From the NCBI GenBank assembly GCA_015232335.1, contig JADFZV010000019.1:1-58674 (forward strand): 58,674 nt of DNA. The letters are read 5' to 3'. Source of the stretch: Alphaproteobacteria bacterium (GTDB lineage: Bacteria; Pseudomonadota; Alphaproteobacteria; Rhodospirillales; WMHbin7). A program made the position numbers and the translations under genes. Every line of letters starts with the position of its first letter. Within the stretch, counting starts at the first letter, position 1. Shown one piece after another: positions 24,488 to 34,468 of the stretch. The notes beneath the pieces are model-generated. The model had not been told where the DNA came from and did not search any database. It was given only the letters and a program-made list of their open reading frames with translations.

Positions 24488-25651
24488 TTAGAAGTTCAGC
24501 CTGAGGCCGGTAACCAGCGACAGCGTGTTGCGCTTGCCGAGGTCGTTGTTCGAAGCGCCTGCATTCGCCGCTTCGTCGCGATAGGTCTGGTAGCCAACGT
24601 TGGCGGTCACGACAACGCCGGGGCCCATGGTGTACTGGCCGCCACCATTGTGGATGCCGGTCTTGTCCTTGCCCTTGGTGTTGACCAGGCCTTCCATGTG
24701 CGACGAGAAGTACTGGTAGCCGAACTTCCAGGGGCCGGTCGTGTAAGCGATACCAGCGTCCCAAGCGCGACCGTCGAACGAGGCCGCAGTGGCCGAACCG
24801 CCCGAGGCAGTGGTCTTCACATTGTCCATGATGCGGAAGTAAGAACCACCGACTTCGAACCCGGCATAGCCGAACTTCAAGCCGACGGGAATGCCGTGCA
24901 GCATGCCGTTCTGCGTGTCGAGGGTCTCATGCTCGGCGCGGGCATAAGCCACGTCGGCATTGACGGAGACGGGGCCCCACTTGTCGGCATAGACCAGGGC
25001 GGCGCCCATCAGATCCTTGACGCTGGCGCCTTCAACGGCCAGGCCGCGCGAACCAACGGCCGGGGTGTAGGTGACGCCGAAGGCGAAGGGGCCGAACATC
25101 GGCGACACATAGTCAATGGCGGTCGAGTTGCGACCGGCATTCACGATACCGTCAACCGAGGTGTAGTAGTTCGACATGCTGGTCACGGCAGCGCCGGAAG
25201 CGAGGTTGGCACCACCAGCCTGGCTGTTCATGCCGGCGATATCGGCAAAGGCTGCGCCAGCGCCGGGAGCGGAAGTGTGGACTCGCTGAGCGGCGTTGAA
25301 GCGCTCACCGATCGACACCGCACCCCAGCCGCCCGAAATCTCGGCATACTGCTGGTCGGCGTTGCGGGCCGTGGCACCCGAGGTGCGCTCGGCTTCGAGC
25401 TCGATCACCACGGCAACCTTGAGGCCGTTGTCCAGAACCGTCGAGCCCTTGAAGTGGACTTCGGTGTCGGAAACGATCGACAGGTTGTTGTACTGGGTGG
25501 CGGGGTTCGTCTTGTCTTCGACGTCGGCGATGGCGAACCACTGGTTCATGAAACCACCAACCGACAGCTTGATCGGCTCGGCGGCCTGGGCGGCGGAGCC
25601 GAACATGCCAGCGGCAACCAGCGCGGTCGTGCCGAAAAGTACCTTTTTCAT
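24488..25651 (-). CDS. Outer-membrane porin, Rhodospirillaceae type, copy A
   Basis: The 387-residue precursor has a Lys-rich signal peptide MKKVLFGTTALVAAGMFGSAAQA (cleavage near 23). The mature part starts EPIKLSVGGFMNQWF and ends in LRLNF with a terminal Phe, as expected for a 16-strand general porin. It is paralogous to the porin at 25917-27053: shared strings include DYVSPMFGPFAFG, LVYADKWGPV/FVYADKWGPV, NGMLHGIPVG and GYFRIMDNVK-type. Such porins allow diffusion of small solutes. A strong GAGAGGAG site and a TTGACC-N17-CTAAAT promoter precede it. Confidence 0.9.
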   Translation of the reverse strand: MKKVLFGTTALVAAGMFGSAAQAAEPIKLSVGGFMNQWFAIADVEDKTNPATQYNNLSIVSDTEVHFKGSTVLDNGLKVAVVIELEAERTSGATARNADQQYAEISGGWGAVSIGERFNAAQRVHTSAPGAGAAFADIAGMNSQAGGANLASGAAVTSMSNYYTSVDGIVNAGRNSTAIDYVSPMFGPFAFGVTYTPAVGSRGLAVEGASVKDLMGAALVYADKWGPVSVNADVAYARAEHETLDTQNGMLHGIPVGLKFGYAGFEVGGSYFRIMDNVKTTASGGSATAASFDGRAWDAGIAYTTGPWKFGYQYFSSHMEGLVNTKGKDKTGIHNGGGQYTMGPGVVVTANVGYQTYRDEAANAGASNNDLGKRNTLSLVTGLRLNF

Positions 25652-25726
25652 TTAAAACTCCTCTCTTCTGCTGATCGCGGGGACTGCCGTTATCGGAAGC
25701 ACCCAGTTACATTCTTTGGTGACCGC

Positions 25727-25755
25727 ATTTAGCCACCGGGCGGGCAGGGGGTCAA
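25727..25755 (-). promoter_or_regulatory. Promoter of porin copy A
   Basis: On the minus strand TTGACC (25750-25755) and CTAAAT (25727-25732) are 17 bp apart. The predicted leader is about 70 nt before the ATG at 25651, ending with a GAGAGGAG ribosome site. Confidence 0.65.
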
Positions 25756-25862
25756 GCGATGATCATGCGTTCTGTGTTGAAACTGTAGCACTGTGGCAAT
25801 CGGGCAACAGATTTCTTGAATCCCCAACATATCCGGCCTTTCTGAGCCCCACCCAGCAAAGA

Positions 25863-25894
25863 AAATCCCCGCCATCTTGCGACGGCGGGGATTT
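25863..25894 (-). terminator. Intrinsic terminator of the second porin gene
   Basis: AAATCCCCGCC (25863-25873) and GGCGGGGATTT (25884-25894) form a perfect 11-bp stem with a 10-nt loop, followed on the minus strand by TTTCTTTG. Core CCCCGCCATCTTGCGA is shared with the copy A terminator, supporting tandem duplication of the whole unit. Confidence 0.85.
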
Positions 25895-25916
25895 CATCGG
25901 GTAAAGCTGCTTCGAC

Positions 25917-27053
25917 TTAGAAGGTCAGCTGAATTCCGGTGATCAGACCATAGGTACGCGACTTGTGGGTCGCGGTGGTGGCAACAACAGCCTCATCCGC
26001 GAAAGCCGTGTAGACGCCGTTGGCGGAGACCGACACGCCCGGACCCATGGTGTAGGCCACGCCAGCATTATGAACCTTGGCCGTGTCCTTGGTCTTGGTG
26101 TCGACATCACCCTCATGCTTCGACGTGAAGTAGGTGTAGCCCAGCTTCCAATCGCCCATGGTGTAGGAAATGCCCGCATCCCAGGCGACGCCATCAAAGG
26201 AGGTGGCGGCATTGGCGTTGGCGGCAGAACGCAAGGCCTTGACATTGTCCATGATGCGGAAATAGGAGCCGCCGACCTCGAAGCCGGCGAAGCCGAACTT
26301 CACGCCAACGGGAATGCCGTGCAGCATGCCGTTCTGAGTGCCGACCGTCTCATGATCGGCGCGCGCCCAAGCCACGTCGGCATTGACGGCAACGGGGCCC
26401 CACTTGTCGGCATAGACGAAGGCAACGCCCATCAGATCCTTGATGCTGTTGCCTTCCACGGCCAAGCCGCGGTTTCCGCCGTGCGGGGTGTAGGTGAGGC
26501 CGAAGGCGAAAGGCCCGAACATCGGCGACACATAGTCGATCGAAGTGGCGCTGATGCCCACGCTGGCAATGCCGTCGACCGACGTCTGACCATCGGTCAT
26601 GCTGGTCACGGTGCCGCTAACGGGCTGGATGCCCAGGATGGTGATGGCGTCGCCCATGCCCGCACCGGCGCCCGGCGCCTGATTATGCACGCGGTTGGCG
26701 GCGTTCATGGTCTCACCGATGCGCAGAGCGCCCCAGCCGCCCGACAACTGGGCATATTGCTGGTTGGCGTTGCGGGCCGTGGCGTCGGTGCGCTCGGCTT
26801 CATGCTCGATCACAACTTCGACCTTGAGGCCGTTGTCGAGGACGGTCTCGCCCTTGAAATGGACCTCGGTGTCGCTGTTGACGGCGACATGGTTGTACTT
26901 CGTGGTGACCTTGTCCTTGACGTCAGCGAAGCTGAGCCACTGGTTCATCTTGCCGCCAACCGACAGCTTGATGGGATCGGCCGCCTGAGCGGCACCAGCA
27001 AGAGTGCCGACTGCAATCAGAGCCGACGTACCGATAAGAAAACGCTTGATCAT
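25917..27053 (-). CDS. Outer-membrane porin, Rhodospirillaceae type, copy B
   Basis: The 378-residue precursor has a signal peptide (about 1-24, ending AGAAQA) and the mature start DPIKLSVGGKMNQWL. It ends IQLTF with the terminal Phe. Order and many motifs match copy A, with differences concentrated in a loop near residues 130-160 and near the C-terminus, where external loops would differ in solute preference. GGGGAAGGACAGG precedes the ATG. It and copy A have separate promoters and terminators, so each may be regulated on its own. Confidence 0.9.
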   Translation of the reverse strand: MIKRFLIGTSALIAVGTLAGAAQAADPIKLSVGGKMNQWLSFADVKDKVTTKYNHVAVNSDTEVHFKGETVLDNGLKVEVVIEHEAERTDATARNANQQYAQLSGGWGALRIGETMNAANRVHNQAPGAGAGMGDAITILGIQPVSGTVTSMTDGQTSVDGIASVGISATSIDYVSPMFGPFAFGLTYTPHGGNRGLAVEGNSIKDLMGVAFVYADKWGPVAVNADVAWARADHETVGTQNGMLHGIPVGVKFGFAGFEVGGSYFRIMDNVKALRSAANANAATSFDGVAWDAGISYTMGDWKLGYTYFTSKHEGDVDTKTKDTAKVHNAGVAYTMGPGVSVSANGVYTAFADEAVVATTATHKSRTYGLITGIQLTF

Positions 27054-27142
27054 GATATCCTGTCCTTCCCCAAGTGAAAAACGAATGCGCTTTTTTCAAT
27101 CTCACGGTGCGGGCAGAGCTTTCCTCCGATCCACACACGCAC

Positions 27143-27171
27143 TAGTTAAACGTAGCGTAAATCTTTCTCAA
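27143..27171 (-). promoter_or_regulatory. Promoter of porin copy B
   Basis: On the minus strand TTGAGA (27166-27171) and TAACTA (27143-27148) are 17 bp apart, about 90 nt before the ATG. The leader contains an A-rich stretch before the strong ribosome site. Confidence 0.55.
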
Positions 27172-27279
27172 GCACTTTTGTGACGAACTGGTACGGAATT
27201 GCCCCACTGTGGCGATTTTGCAACGCTTCCTGACATGGCCCTTACCTACCCCCCTTTTTCAACCCGAGGCTGGCGCGAT

Positions 27280-27306
27280 TTGCCGTCTTAACAGATGCCT
27301 TATAAT
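27280..27306 (+). promoter_or_regulatory. Promoter of the DUF3576-leuS-lptE-holA operon
   Basis: A perfect -10 TATAAT at 27301-27306 lies 40 bp before the DUF3576 ATG. The -35 is weak: TTTGCC (27279-27284) with a 16-bp spacer, or TTGCCG with 15 bp. Confidence 0.6.
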
Positions 27307-27345
27307 AGGTTAAGCCTGTAGCCCTTGAAAATCGGGAACCTAGCC

Positions 27346-27906
27346 ATGTTTGAACGACCCAGCAGCGCACGTTTGGCCCAGAGGGCCGCTTATGCCCTTT
27401 TAGCCTTTGTTTTCGTTGCGGCTTTGTCGGCTTGCGGTGAAACCAAAGCGGTTTATCCCGACAAACAGCGGGGCGATACCAGCCCAACCTGGGGCGATCA
27501 GAAGCGCGAAACCATTTTCGGCGATGGCGGGCTTTTCAACACGGATCGCAAAAAGCGCACGGATGGCGAGGGTGTGGGCATCGGCGTCAACGCTTTTTTG
27601 TGGCGCGCCGCCCTCGACACTTTTGCCTTCATGCCGCTGTCTTCGGCCGATCCCTTCGGCGGCGTCATCATTACCGATTGGTATCAGCCCCCGGAAACCC
27701 CCAACGAGCGCTTCAAATCCAATATCTACATTTTGGACAAGGTTTTGCGCGCCGACGGGGTCAAGGTGGCCCTTTTCCGCCAGGTGAAGGATGGTTCGGG
27801 CAACTGGTCGGACATCCAGGTAGACGCCAAGACCATCGTCGATCTGGAAAATTCCATTCTGACCCGGGCGCGCCAATTGCGCACCGCCAGCCAGGAAGCG
27901 AAGTAG
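27346..27906 (+). CDS. DUF3576-family lipoprotein
   Basis: The 186-residue precursor has a hydrophobic signal (about 15-28) ending in the lipobox LSAC, so the mature protein would be acylated at Cys. It continues GETKAVYPDK and contains DGEGVGIGVNAFLWRAALD, SSADPFGGVIITDWY and FKSNIYILDKVLRADGV, the pattern of DUF3576 proteins that accompany leuS and lptE in alphaproteobacteria. The position suggests outer-membrane assembly, though the exact role is not known. It lies 6 nt before leuS and heads the operon. Confidence 0.9.
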   Translation: MFERPSSARLAQRAAYALLAFVFVAALSACGETKAVYPDKQRGDTSPTWGDQKRETIFGDGGLFNTDRKKRTDGEGVGIGVNAFLWRAALDTFAFMPLSSADPFGGVIITDWYQPPETPNERFKSNIYILDKVLRADGVKVALFRQVKDGSGNWSDIQVDAKTIVDLENSILTRARQLRTASQEAK

Positions 27907-27912
27907 GGCCTC

Positions 27913-30474
27913 ATGGCACGCTACAACGTCAAGGAGAACGAGGCCTTCTGGCAGGCCGAGTGGGAGCGGCGGGGCGTTTTTACCGCCCAAATCCTGCCCG
28001 ATAAGCCCAAATATTATGTGCTGGAGATGTTCCCCTATCCCTCGGGGCGCATTCATATGGGCCATGTGCGTAATTATACTCTGGGCGATGTGGTGGCCAG
28101 AGCCAAGCGGGCTCAGGGCTTCAACGTGCTGCACCCCATGGGCTGGGACGCCTTTGGCCTGCCCGCCGAGAATGCCGCCATTCAAAACAAGGTGCATCCC
28201 GCCAAATGGACGCGCGAGAACATCGCCGCCATGCGCACGCAATTGAAGTCGATGGGGCTGTCTTACGACTGGTCGCGCGAAGTAGCGACCTGCGAGCCCG
28301 ATTATTACCGCTTTGAGCAAAAGATGTTCCAAGATTTCCTGAAGGCGGGCCTCGTTTACCGCAAGGAATCCTGGGTCAACTGGGACCCGGCCGAGCATAC
28401 GGTGCTGGCCAACGAGCAGGTGATCGACGGCAGGGGCTGGCGCTCGGGCGCTTTGGTCGAAAAGCGCCTGTTGTCGCAATGGTTCATGAAAATCACCCAT
28501 TATGCCGAGGATCTGCTGTCGGCGCTGAAGGATCTTGAACGCTGGCCCGACCGTGTGCGTTTGATGCAGGAAAACTGGATCGGGCGCAGCGAAGGCTTGC
28601 GCTTTTCCTTCGACATCGAGGGGCGTTCCGATCAGATCGACGTTTACACCACCAGGCCCGATACGCTGTTTGGCGCCAGCTTCTGCGCCATCGCGGCCAA
28701 TCATCCTTTGTCCGAGGAAATGGCAAAGAGCAATCCGGCACTGTTGGACTTTATCGCCGAGTGCAATCGCATGGGCACCAGCGAGGCCGCCATCGAGACG
28801 GCCGAGAAGAAGGGCTTCGATACCGGCCTTCGTGTTGTGCATCCCTTTGATGCCAAGATCACCTTGCCGGTTTACGTGGCCAATTTCGTGCTGATGGATT
28901 ATGGCACCGGGGCCATTTTCGGTTGTCCCGCCCATGATCAGCGCGATCTGGATTTCGCCCGCAAGTACCAGCTTTCTGTGACACCCGTGGTTTGCCCCAG
29001 GGATGTCGAGCCCGCTGACTTCAAAGTTTGCGACGAGGCCTTCACCGGCGACGGCATCCTGATCAATTCGCGATTCCTGGACGGCCTGGACGTTGCCAAG
29101 GCCAAGGCTGCAGCAATAGATCGAATGGAATCCCAGGGCCGCGGAAGCCGCATGGTCAATTGGCGTCTGCGCGACTGGGGCGTATCGCGCCAGCGCTATT
29201 GGGGCTGTCCGATTCCCATCATTCATTGTGAGACCTGCGGCGCCGTTCCCGTACCCGAGAGCCAGCTTCCCGTGGTGCTGCCGGAAGATGTCAGTTTCGA
29301 CAAGCCAGGCAATCCACTTGAACATCATCCGACCTGGAAGCATGCCGCCTGCCCAAGTTGCGGCAGGCCAGCCCGGCGCGAGACCGATACCTTCGACACC
29401 TTCTTCGAATCCTCGTGGTACTTCGCCAGATTCACCGCACCCGTGGCGGATCAGGCCTTCACGCAGGAAGCTGCCGCCTATTGGATGCCGGTTGATCAGT
29501 ATATCGGCGGTATCGAACATGCCGTGCTGCATCTGCTCTATTCCCGCTTCTTCACGCGCGCCCTTAAGGACTGCGGCTATCTGAATGTAGCCGAGCCTTT
29601 CGCCGGTCTGATGACGCAAGGCATGATCTGTCACGAGACCTATAAGGATGAGAGCGGCAACTGGTTGCTTCCCACCGATATCGAGCGCAGCTCGGACGGA
29701 CGATTGACGCGGCTTTCCGATGGCGCCCCGGTTACGGCGGGCCGCTCGGAGAAGATGAGCAAGTCGAAGAAGAACGTGGTCGATCCCGAGATCATCATCG
29801 GTACCTATGGGGCTGATACGGCCCGCCTGTTCATGCTCTCCGACAGCCCGCCCGACCGCGACCTCGATTGGACGGAATCGGGCATCGATGGTGCTTGGCG
29901 CTATGTCAACCGCCTGTGGCGCATGGCCGACGAACCGGCCTTCGAGATTGCGCCAAGTGATGCGCCTGCCCCGCAGTTTGACGAGGCAGGGCTTCGCATT
30001 TGGAAGCTGGTGCATCGAACCATTGCCGCCGTCACCGAAGATCTGGATCGCTTTCATTTCAACAAGGCGGTGGCGCGCATTCGTGAGCTGACCAATGCGC
30101 TGGGCGACATCAAGCCCCAACAGACCGGCGCTGGCTGGTTGATGCGCCGTGGGCTGGAGACAGCGGTCATTCTGATCAATCCCATGACCCCGCATCTGGC
30201 CGAAGCCCTGTGGCAAAGACTGGGCAATGCAACTCTGCTGGCCGATACGCCCTGGCCCAAGGCCGACCCCGCCCTGCTGACCGACGATCAGGTGACGCTG
30301 GCCGTTCAGGTCAATGGAAAATTGCGCGGCGATGTGACCCTGCCTTTGAATGCCAGCCAAGCAGAGGCCGAGGCCGCCGCCCTGGCCCTGCCCAACGTGC
30401 AGACCGCCATGGCGGGCAAGCCCGCTCGCAAGATCATCCTCGTGCCCAATCGGATCGTCAATGTCGTGGTTTAA
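27913..30474 (+). CDS. leuS: Leucyl-tRNA synthetase
   Basis: The 853-residue class I synthetase has the HMGH signature at 48-51 in [11 protein letters not shown], the CP1 editing domain (about 225-420, with [12 protein letters not shown]), a Cys-rich zinc-type insert near 437-480 ([16 protein letters not shown]), the KMSKS loop in [10 protein letters not shown] near 615-619 and a C-terminal anticodon-binding region. It charges tRNA-Leu in the cytoplasm. Length is normal. Its stop overlaps lptE by 14 nt. Confidence 0.98.
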   Translation: MARYNVKENEAFWQAEWERRGVFTAQILPDKPKYYVLEMFPYPSGRIHMGHVRNYTLGDVVARAKRAQGFNVLHPMGWDAFGLPAENAAIQNKVHPAKWTRENIAAMRTQLKSMGLSYDWSREVATCEPDYYRFEQKMFQDFLKAGLVYRKESWVNWDPAEHTVLANEQVIDGRGWRSGALVEKRLLSQWFMKITHYAEDLLSALKDLERWPDRVRLMQENWIGRSEGLRFSFDIEGRSDQIDVYTTRPDTLFGASFCAIAANHPLSEEMAKSNPALLDFIAECNRMGTSEAAIETAEKKGFDTGLRVVHPFDAKITLPVYVANFVLMDYGTGAIFGCPAHDQRDLDFARKYQLSVTPVVCPRDVEPADFKVCDEAFTGDGILINSRFLDGLDVAKAKAAAIDRMESQGRGSRMVNWRLRDWGVSRQRYWGCPIPIIHCETCGAVPVPESQLPVVLPEDVSFDKPGNPLEHHPTWKHAACPSCGRPARRETDTFDTFFESSWYFARFTAPVADQAFTQEAAAYWMPVDQYIGGIEHAVLHLLYSRFFTRALKDCGYLNVAEPFAGLMTQGMICHETYKDESGNWLLPTDIERSSDGRLTRLSDGAPVTAGRSEKMSKSKKNVVDPEIIIGTYGADTARLFMLSDSPPDRDLDWTESGIDGAWRYVNRLWRMADEPAFEIAPSDAPAPQFDEAGLRIWKLVHRTIAAVTEDLDRFHFNKAVARIRELTNALGDIKPQQTGAGWLMRRGLETAVILINPMTPHLAEALWQRLGNATLLADTPWPKADPALLTDDQVTLAVQVNGKLRGDVTLPLNASQAEAEAAALALPNVQTAMAGKPARKIILVPNRIVNVVV

Positions 30475-30979
30475 GCGCACCCCCCTTGTCGTCTTGCTGC
30501 TTTTGGCGGGCTGTGGCTTTCATCCGCTGCATGGAACAAGCGGTCAGCGCTCGGCAACCGTGCCGGAACTCTCCGCCGTCAAGATCAGCACCATCGCTGA
30601 CCGCACTGGGCAGATGGTGCGCAATGCCCTGCTTGATCGCCTGACGCCCCATGGCGAGCCGCAAAAGCCGCGCTATGTTCTTCAGATCACCATGAGCGAG
30701 GGAAAGCAAAGCCTGGGCATTCTGAAGGACGAGACCTCAAGCCGCGCCAATTTCGTCCTGACTGCTTCCTTCATTCTGAGCGATGTTAAAGGCCAGACGC
30801 TATACAGCGCTTCGACCAGCTCGCAGGCCAGCTATAACATTCTAAACGAGCATTACGCTTCGACCGCCTCCGAGCGCAATGCCAGAGACCGCACGACGAC
30901 AGAAGTTGCCGATGCGATTTACGTGCAGCTCTCTTCCTACTTTTCCCGCCTGAAAAGTGGCGGTGGAAAAGCGCCGTGA
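30461..30979 (+). CDS. lptE: LPS-assembly lipoprotein LptE
   Basis: The 172-residue precursor has the lipobox [12 protein letters not shown], a well-known LptE opening, with the acylated Cys near residue 18. The rest shows the short mixed fold of the family ([22 protein letters not shown]). LptE plugs the LptD barrel at the outer membrane. It overlaps the end of leuS by 14 nt and the holA start by 4 nt (GTGA), the standard leuS-lptE-holA arrangement. Confidence 0.93.
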   Translation: MSWFKRTPLVVLLLLAGCGFHPLHGTSGQRSATVPELSAVKISTIADRTGQMVRNALLDRLTPHGEPQKPRYVLQITMSEGKQSLGILKDETSSRANFVLTASFILSDVKGQTLYSASTSSQASYNILNEHYASTASERNARDRTTTEVADAIYVQLSSYFSRLKSGGGKAP

Positions 30980-32022
30980 AGATTCAGCCGGGCCGGGCCG
31001 ATGCCTTCCTGACCAAGCCCCCTGCAGAAATTCGCGCCGTTCTTCTTTATGGTCCTGATTCCGGCTTGGTGCGCGAGCGACTGATCGCCCTTTCAAAGGC
31101 CGTTGCCGGTGACGCTTCCGATCCTTTCAGGATTTCCGATCTGTCTGCTTCGCAGCTCAAGGACGATCCGGCCCGCTTGGCCGACGAGGCGCAGGCCCTG
31201 TCTCTAACCGGTGGGCGCAGAATTGTTCGCATCACTAATGCGCCGGATAATCTGGCGGGCCTTCTTGGTGATTTTCTGGCCAAACCCCTGGGCGAAGCGC
31301 TGGTCGTGGTAACGGCTGGCGAGCTTGGCCCAAGATCGCCTTTAAGAAAGCTCTTCGAAGAGGAGGCCAAGGCCGCCTCGCTGGCCTGCTACGCCGATGA
31401 GGGCCAGGGACTTGATGGGCTGATCACGCAGCATCTGGGCAAGCAGAGTCTGCGCATCACGCCGGAAGCGTTGGCCCTTCTGGCTGGGCGTTTGGGCTCG
31501 GATCGGCTGATGGTGCGCAGCGAACTCGACAAGCTGGCGATCTATATGGGCGGCGCAGGCACGGTGACGCCCGATGATATTCAAGCCGCCATGGGCGATG
31601 GCGCCGAAGCCACGCAAGAGGAATTGGCGATGGCCGTGATGTCGGGCAGGCAGGCCGAGGCCCAAACGGCGCTGGAACGCTTGGTCCGCGAGGGTACGGC
31701 AGCCGTGGCCATTCTGCGCTCCGTGGCGCGCTATGTTCAGCGCCTCCATCTGGCCAGCGGCCATGTCCGCAAGGGAAAAAGCCCGGAGCAAGCGATCGAT
31801 GCCCTGCGCCCGCCGGTCTTTTTCAAAAGCAAGCCCGCCATGACGGCGCAGGTGAAATCCTGGCCGCCCGAGCGGCTAGCCCAGGCCATGGAGATGCTGG
31901 TTCAGGCCGAACTTGATTGCAAGACCAGCGGCATGCCCGCAGAAGCTGTTTGCGGGCGCACGCTGATGCAGGTTACGCGCGCAGCGCCGCAGGCCCGGAC
32001 GTCGCCTTCGCGTCGGGCGTAA
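30976..32022 (+). CDS. holA: DNA polymerase III subunit delta
   Basis: The 348-residue protein is the clamp-loader delta subunit. It begins at a GTG overlapping the lptE stop. VLLYGPDSGLVRERL gives the nucleotide-binding-like N-terminal strand, QALSLTGGRRIVRI follows, and the C-terminal helical collar includes MAVMSGRQAEAQTALERL. It opens the beta clamp. The last 50 bp overlap the end of parB on the other strand, so the two coding regions share DNA. Confidence 0.93.
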   Translation: MKIQPGRADAFLTKPPAEIRAVLLYGPDSGLVRERLIALSKAVAGDASDPFRISDLSASQLKDDPARLADEAQALSLTGGRRIVRITNAPDNLAGLLGDFLAKPLGEALVVVTAGELGPRSPLRKLFEEEAKAASLACYADEGQGLDGLITQHLGKQSLRITPEALALLAGRLGSDRLMVRSELDKLAIYMGGAGTVTPDDIQAAMGDGAEATQEELAMAVMSGRQAEAQTALERLVREGTAAVAILRSVARYVQRLHLASGHVRKGKSPEQAIDALRPPVFFKSKPAMTAQVKSWPPERLAQAMEMLVQAELDCKTSGMPAEAVCGRTLMQVTRAAPQARTSPSRRA

Positions 32023-33037
32023 CCAGATCCTCCAGTTCAAGCAGCTCCGCCTCGCCCGCCAGCAGATCGGTCTCTGCCGTGTAATGATCGATGTCGGCCG
32101 CCGCTGCCAGGGCGTCCTCGTGATCCTTGCTGGTTTTGGGATGAGTGAGGCGGCGCAAAACATCGTCGAGCTGCTCGAGCGAGTGATAATGGATGACCAA
32201 CTCGCCGCCGTCGCCGCGGAATTTGATATTGACCTTAAGGCCCAGCAGGTTGGACAGGTCACGCTCGAGGGCCAGCGTGTCGGCGTCTTGAACCTCGCCT
32301 GAAGCCTTGGCCGAAGAGCCCGGAACAGCGCGGGCGGCTTTGCCGCCCTCGGCCTGCGCCAGCTTTTCCGTCTGTCGAACGCTAAGGCCCTTGGCGACCA
32401 CTTTCTCCGCCAGTTCCTCGGCATTGGAAGCGCCCAGAAGGGCGCGGGCATGGCCCGCCGAAAGCGTTCCAACCTCAACCAATTTGCGAACAGAGTCCGG
32501 CAACCCCAAGAGACGCATCATATTTGCCACATGGCTTCGGCTTTTGCCGACCACCTTGGCCAGGTCATCTTGTGTATGCTGAAATTCCTCCATCAGACGG
32601 CGATAGCCCTCGGCCTCCTCGATGGCCGAAAGATCCTGGCGCTGCAGATTCTCAACCAGCGCTACCTCAAGGGCCTCGCTGTCATTGAACTCCCGAATGA
32701 TAACGGGAACGTCATGCAGCTTTGCCATCTGGGCGGCGCGCCAACGCCGCTCGCCCGCGATGATCTCGTAGCTGTTGCGGTCATCGGGGTGACGGCGCAC
32801 CAGAATGGGCTGCAAAATCCCCTTCGAGCGAACGGAATCCACCAGCTCCTGAAACCGCTCGTCGTCAAAATTATGGCGCGGCTGAAAACGCCCTGGCCGC
32901 AGGAATTCGACCGGAACCGTTTTAGACGAACGCAGCTTGTCCAACTCGCCCAGATCGACCGGCTCGTCCTCACCCAGAAGCGACGACAGGCCGCGTCCGA
33001 GATTGCGCTTCTTATGCTCGACGTCTGCAGGGCTCAT
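31973..33037 (-). CDS. parB: Chromosome-partitioning protein ParB
   Basis: The 354-residue protein starts SPADVEHKKRNLGRGLSSLLGE, followed by the ParB/Srx CTPase fold (about 42-135, including GERRWRAAQMA), a helix-turn-helix for parS (LAKVVGKSRSHVANMMRLL, about 158-176) and a C-terminal dimer domain. ParB binds parS, spreads as a CTP clamp and loads SMC. It starts in an ATGA overlap with parA. Two perfect parS sites lie 1.4 kb away in rsmG and mnmG. The 3' end overlaps holA. Confidence 0.97.
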   Translation of the reverse strand: MSPADVEHKKRNLGRGLSSLLGEDEPVDLGELDKLRSSKTVPVEFLRPGRFQPRHNFDDERFQELVDSVRSKGILQPILVRRHPDDRNSYEIIAGERRWRAAQMAKLHDVPVIIREFNDSEALEVALVENLQRQDLSAIEEAEGYRRLMEEFQHTQDDLAKVVGKSRSHVANMMRLLGLPDSVRKLVEVGTLSAGHARALLGASNAEELAEKVVAKGLSVRQTEKLAQAEGGKAARAVPGSSAKASGEVQDADTLALERDLSNLLGLKVNIKFRGDGGELVIHYHSLEQLDDVLRRLTHPKTSKDHEDALAAAADIDHYTAETDLLAGEAELLELEDLVTPDAKATSGPAALRA

Positions 33038-33864
33038 GCCGCCAGCCCCCGTTCGCGACGCAGGACTTCACCCGCCAGATGCAGATAGGCCTCGGAGCCC
33101 GGGCACTTCATGTCATAGACGATAACCGGCTTGCCATGCGAAGGCGCTTCAGAGACGCGCACATTGCGGGGGATCACGGTCTTATAAACGATGTCGCCGA
33201 AATGGCCGCGCACATCATTGGCCACCATGTCCGAGAGATTGTTCCGCTTGTCAAACATCGTCAGCACGATGCCCTGGATTTCCAAAGCTGGGTTCAACGA
33301 CTTCTTCACGCGCTCGATGGTGCGCACCAGATGGCTGATGCCTTCCAGGGCGAAGAACTCACACTGAAGCGGAACCATCACGGCATGGGTGGCGACAAGC
33401 CCGTTCAAGGTCAGCAGGCCCAGGGACGGCGGACAATCGATCAGCACATAGTCGTAATGACCAAGCTCTCCGGTTGCCAGCGCATCAAGCAGACGGTATT
33501 CGCGCCGGCTCAGATCGACCAACTCAATCTCGGCGCCCGACAGATCGACGCCTGCGGGAACGATGTCCAGGCCAGGGATGACCGTGGGGATGATGGCATC
33601 TTGAACAGGGGCCTCGCCGATCAGAACATGATAGGCATTGACCTTGCGGTTATGGCGCTGAATGCCCAGGCCGGTGCTGGCATTGCCCTGCGGATCGAGA
33701 TCAAAAATCAGAACCCGCTTTTTCACCGCCGCCATGGCGGTGGCCAGATTGATCGTCGTGGTCGTCTTGCCCACGCCGCCCTTCTGGTTGGCAATTGCTA
33801 TAACCCTAGGTTTTTGCTCACTTTTTTCCAGGGGTAGGCTGATTGTCTGGGTCTCGATGGTCAC
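33034..33864 (-). CDS. parA: Chromosome-partitioning ATPase ParA
   Basis: The protein is 276 residues from the GTG at 33864, which has a GAGG site 6 nt upstream; a GTG at 33894 is possible but sits directly on GGAGG. It carries the deviant Walker A AIANQKGGVGKTTTT near 27-41, DLDPQGNASTG, and VLIDCPPSLGLLTLNG (Walker B). ParA moves ParB-parS complexes along the nucleoid. It overlaps the end of rsmG, so the 5' end lies inside that gene, a common layout in alphaproteobacteria. Confidence 0.95.
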   Translation of the reverse strand: MTIETQTISLPLEKSEQKPRVIAIANQKGGVGKTTTTINLATAMAAVKKRVLIFDLDPQGNASTGLGIQRHNRKVNAYHVLIGEAPVQDAIIPTVIPGLDIVPAGVDLSGAEIELVDLSRREYRLLDALATGELGHYDYVLIDCPPSLGLLTLNGLVATHAVMVPLQCEFFALEGISHLVRTIERVKKSLNPALEIQGIVLTMFDKRNNLSDMVANDVRGHFGDIVYKTVIPRNVRVSEAPSHGKPVIVYDMKCPGSEAYLHLAGEVLRRERGLAA

Positions 33865-34468
33865 GGCGCGCCTCGCTAATCTTGAGGATAACACCCTCCG
33901 GATCTGACCGGCTTGGGATGTTTTCTGCGCGCATCTTCCAATTTTTTTTCGCCGCCGTCAATTCTTCTTGCCATGACTTTCCCTTCAGAAAGAGGCACTG
34001 AACCTCGTCTGTGAGGAAAGGCTGTGCTAATTCAAGAAGTTGATCGAGTGAAGAAACTGCACGGGCGGTGATAAAATTTATTGCTAGGGGGGCCAGACGC
34101 TCGATCCGCTCATTATATATATGGACCCTTGTTTCGGTCAGCCGAGCCACTTCCCGCATGAATGCAGACTTTCTTTGGTCGCTTTCGACAAGATGAAGCT
34201 CGAGCCCGCCAAGTATTGCCAAGACAAGACCAGGAAATCCTGCGCCGCTTCCCAGATCGAGCACTTTCGATCCGCTCGGAATATGCGGATAGAGCTGTGC
34301 GCTATCTTGAATATGGCGGCGCCAGACATCTTCCAGACTTTTAGGACTCACCAGATTTATTTTTTGCTGCCATCTCTTCAGCTCGTCCACATAGATGCCG
34401 AGCCGTGCCATTGTTTCACGTGAAACATTCTCGCTGGCTGCGAAGGCTTCAGAGGTCATGGGACTCAT
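33818..34468 (-). CDS. rsmG: 16S rRNA (guanine-527-N7)-methyltransferase RsmG
   Basis: The 216-residue SAM-dependent methyltransferase shows the GxGxG site in [31 protein letters not shown] and [14 protein letters not shown]. It methylates 16S rRNA at G527. Residues 14-20 (NVSRETM) are encoded by a parS site, so this part of the reading frame carries a DNA-binding site as well. It starts in an ATGA overlap with mnmG after GGAGGGCGAG, and its 3' end overlaps parA. Confidence 0.95.
   Translation of the reverse strand: MSPMTSEAFAASENVSRETMARLGIYVDELKRWQQKINLVSPKSLEDVWRRHIQDSAQLYPHIPSGSKVLDLGSGAGFPGLVLAILGGLELHLVESDQRKSAFMREVARLTETRVHIYNERIERLAPLAINFITARAVSSLDQLLELAQPFLTDEVQCLFLKGKSWQEELTAAKKNWKMRAENIPSRSDPEGVILKISEARRDHRDPDNQPTPGKK
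34412..34427. promoter_or_regulatory. parS: parS centromere site, inside rsmG
   Basis: TGTTTCACGTGAAACA is the canonical 16-bp parS palindrome, with no mismatch. It encodes part of NVSRETM near the N-terminus of RsmG and is 1.4 kb from parB. It marks the ParB nucleation site. Confidence 0.95.

Noticed and set aside
25965..27077. Long plus-strand frame across porin copy B, with a similar one across copy A
   Set aside because: These mirror the porin coding frame. The porins have signal peptides, promoters and terminal Phe, while these frames have none of these.
27400..30480. Very long open frame on the minus strand across leuS
   Set aside because: It is a GC-rich antisense shadow of leuS and the DUF3576 gene. 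It has no ribosome site, no family pattern and contradicts the clear plus-strand genes.
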